The notes under the pieces: model-generated
What the model saw: only the letters and a program-made list of their open reading frames with translations
Databases searched by the model: none
Told to the model about the DNA's origin: nothing
Assembly: GCA_018894105.1 (NCBI GenBank)
Contig: CM032128.1
Span: forward strand, 29,163,299 to 29,227,298
Length of the DNA: 64,000 nucleotides
Source: Jacaranda mimosifolia
Taxonomy: Eukaryota > Streptophyta > Magnoliopsida > Lamiales > Bignoniaceae
Reading direction: 5' to 3'
Program-made: the position numbers and the translations under genes
Shown here: positions 62,525 to 64,000 of the stretch, in pieces
Position numbering within the stretch: position 1 is the stretch's first letter
Layout: each line of letters opens with the position of its first letter

Positions 62525-63191
62525 TTTCACCATTCACGTGTGAGGAGTGGGACGAGTTGTCACCTGCAAGCTTTTGTCGTGTGCGTATGAATGTGTATAT
62601 ATAATATTTTGCCATCATCACAGTTGTATAACTCAACATTGATTTACTCGGTGAACTTTCTTAACATTAGTTCAAAATATGAAACTTGATGTGAGATTAA
62701 AATGTTAAAATATTTTAAAAAATTGATAATATTAACATTACGGACTTGAATATTAGTATATGTATCCGCAATTAAGAGAGTATATATTTATAATTTCACT
62801 GGAATAGTTTAGTGAAATTATTATAGGCCAATCATTATATCTTTAACTCTTAATACAGAAAGTTGATATTCAATTTGAACTTGATAATGTTAATCGAATT
62901 TAAACTTGATAATGTTAGTCGAATAAAATGTGTAAAAAGTTCTCATGTAACTCATTTACCAATGATGGCTATAAACATGATATTATTCAGTTATAATCAG
63001 ATAATTTTTATAATAATCAATATTCTTTATTCATGAGTGTCAAAGTCTCAACAACTGAACAATCGTTTATTCCATATTGGTGTTTAACAAATAGCTCCAT
63101 TTTTACTCTTTTGCAAAGCTTGTAATTTGTTTTATTGTCAATCATTTTGTCCCATGAAAATAAAAGAAAATTTTACATTAAGTAGAAAAAA
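62525..63191. other. Intergenic DNA, nothing recognisable
   Basis: AT-rich; no coding or repeat structure seen before the CACTA terminus. Confidence 0.4.
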
Positions 63192-63194
63192 ACT

Positions 63195-64000
63195 CACTAC
63201 AAAAAAAGGGGGGTTTCGGTCACTAATTAGCGACTGATCAGTGACCGATTAATGACCGATCTAAAAATATTTTTTTTTAATAAAATTGTGACCACTTAGT
63301 GACCGATCAGTGACCATATAGTGACCCCGTTGCGTCAGTCACTAATTCGGTCACTAATTAGTGACCGAAATTAAATTCGGTCACTAAGTTGGTCACTTTA
63401 AATTTTCATCGGTCACTAATTTTAGTGACCGATAATTGGGGTCATTATTTCGGTCATTAAAATATAATATATAAAAATATTAAGTACATAAATATGAATT
63501 TCAAAATCATACATTAAACTATTGAATAATGAAGTATTGAATTTAAAGTTTTTAAAAATTTTACCATTTAAAGTATAAATTATTATGATTAAGTAAAAGT
63601 TTAAAATTTAAATATAAAGCAAATATATAAAAACAAAATATTAAAAGAAAAGAAAAAGAAAGTAATTAAATTGCCCAAACCTTCCCCCCACACCCACGGC
63701 CAGCCCCCCCAAAACATTTCCCCAAATCTGCTGCTTCTCTCCCGCTGCTGTAGCAATCCCTCATAGGTAAGAGTTGTTGTTGTTTGTTTTTTTTTTTCTG
63801 TTAAAATGTTGGCAGCTGCTGGCCTAGCACCGGAGGCCAGCTGCTGCTAACCTCTGGTCTCAACCGGAGGTCAGCAGCAGCTGGCCTCCGTCGGTGGCTC
63901 TTACTTTTTAGTAGGAGCCACCAACATTTTTAATTTTTTTTTTATTTGAATTTTTTTTTTTTTTTAATTTTGTTATGATTATATAATATTTTTATTTAAT
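63195..64000 (+). mobile_element. CACTA (En/Spm) transposon, left end, runs off window
   Basis: Begins CACTACAAAAAAAGGGGGG, the canonical CACTA terminus, followed by a dense subterminal array of GGTCACTAATTAGTGACC-like words in direct and inverted orientation (63219-63460). Preceded by ACT, a possible 3-bp target duplication whose partner lies outside. A leader-like region with a candidate splice donor (CATAGGTAAGAG near 63765) follows. The body and transposase, if any, are beyond position 64000. Confidence 0.9.
63795..63935. repeat. Long GC-rich palindrome inside the CACTA element
   Basis: AAAATGTTGG (63803) pairs with CCAACATTTT (near 63921), and GGAGGCCAGCTGCTGCT (about 63832) pairs with AGCAGCAGCTGGCCTCC (about 63873), so most of the stretch can fold as a hairpin with a small inner loop. 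The inner arms are GC-rich in a strongly AT-rich setting. Confidence 0.8.

Noticed and set aside
1..64000. CRISPR arrays, operons, bacterial promoters, riboswitches, tRNA or rRNA genes
   Set aside because: Organisation is plainly plant nuclear; no regularly spaced repeat array and no tRNA cloverleaf or rRNA sequence was seen by eye.

Overview
This window is nuclear DNA of a flowering plant, almost certainly a eudicot: AT-rich intergenic DNA, genes split by GT-AG introns, and typical plant families (EIN3-like factor, MCTP/FTIP-type C2 protein, topoisomerase VI subunit B, MULE, Copia, CACTA and PIF/Harbinger transposons). The species cannot be named from sequence alone. Gene models come from manual splicing of the minus strand; every internal junction was checked for phase, and deduced protein lengths agree with family expectation.

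All five recognisable genes are on the minus strand. At 1-1548 lies the 5' part of an EIN3-like transcription factor of the EIL3/SLIM1 type, running off the left edge. At 10366-17849 is a seven-exon gene for a deduced 2315-residue multidomain enzyme: FAD amine-oxidase-like domain, fatty-acyl-AMP-ligase-type adenylation domain, acyl-carrier domain, membrane segments, hexapeptide left-handed beta-helix segments, a catalase-like domain not expected in such an assembly line, and a final membrane/beta-helix block like the terminal domain of bacterial non-ribosomal peptide synthetases. This is the most interesting locus here. At 22998-25313 is an intronless MCTP (FTIP3/4-like). At 29717-34715 is a 12-exon Gfo/Idh/MocA oxidoreductase, and just upstream (35175-47685) a truncated tandem duplicate of it, broken by a MULE in exon 1 and a Copia element in an intron; the Copia carries a nested hAT MITE. 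At 49937-56577 is a 19-exon TOP6B gene (673 residues).

The rest is largely transposon-derived. Elements delimited by target-site duplications include a 2.96-kb solo LTR (5741-8702), a Pack-MULE with a captured tetraspanin fragment (21490-22277), a Copia element (35607-41469), a nested hAT MITE (38464-38876), a MuDR-like MULE (43079-47654), a Copia-type solo LTR (48153-48628), a hAT-like element near 59464-60382, and several Tourist-like MITEs. A CACTA element begins at 63195 and runs off the right edge. No CRISPR, operon, tRNA or rRNA features were seen. The genes do not form an obvious pathway together; the region is an ordinary gene/transposon mosaic apart from the megaenzyme, which is an assembly line in a single polypeptide.
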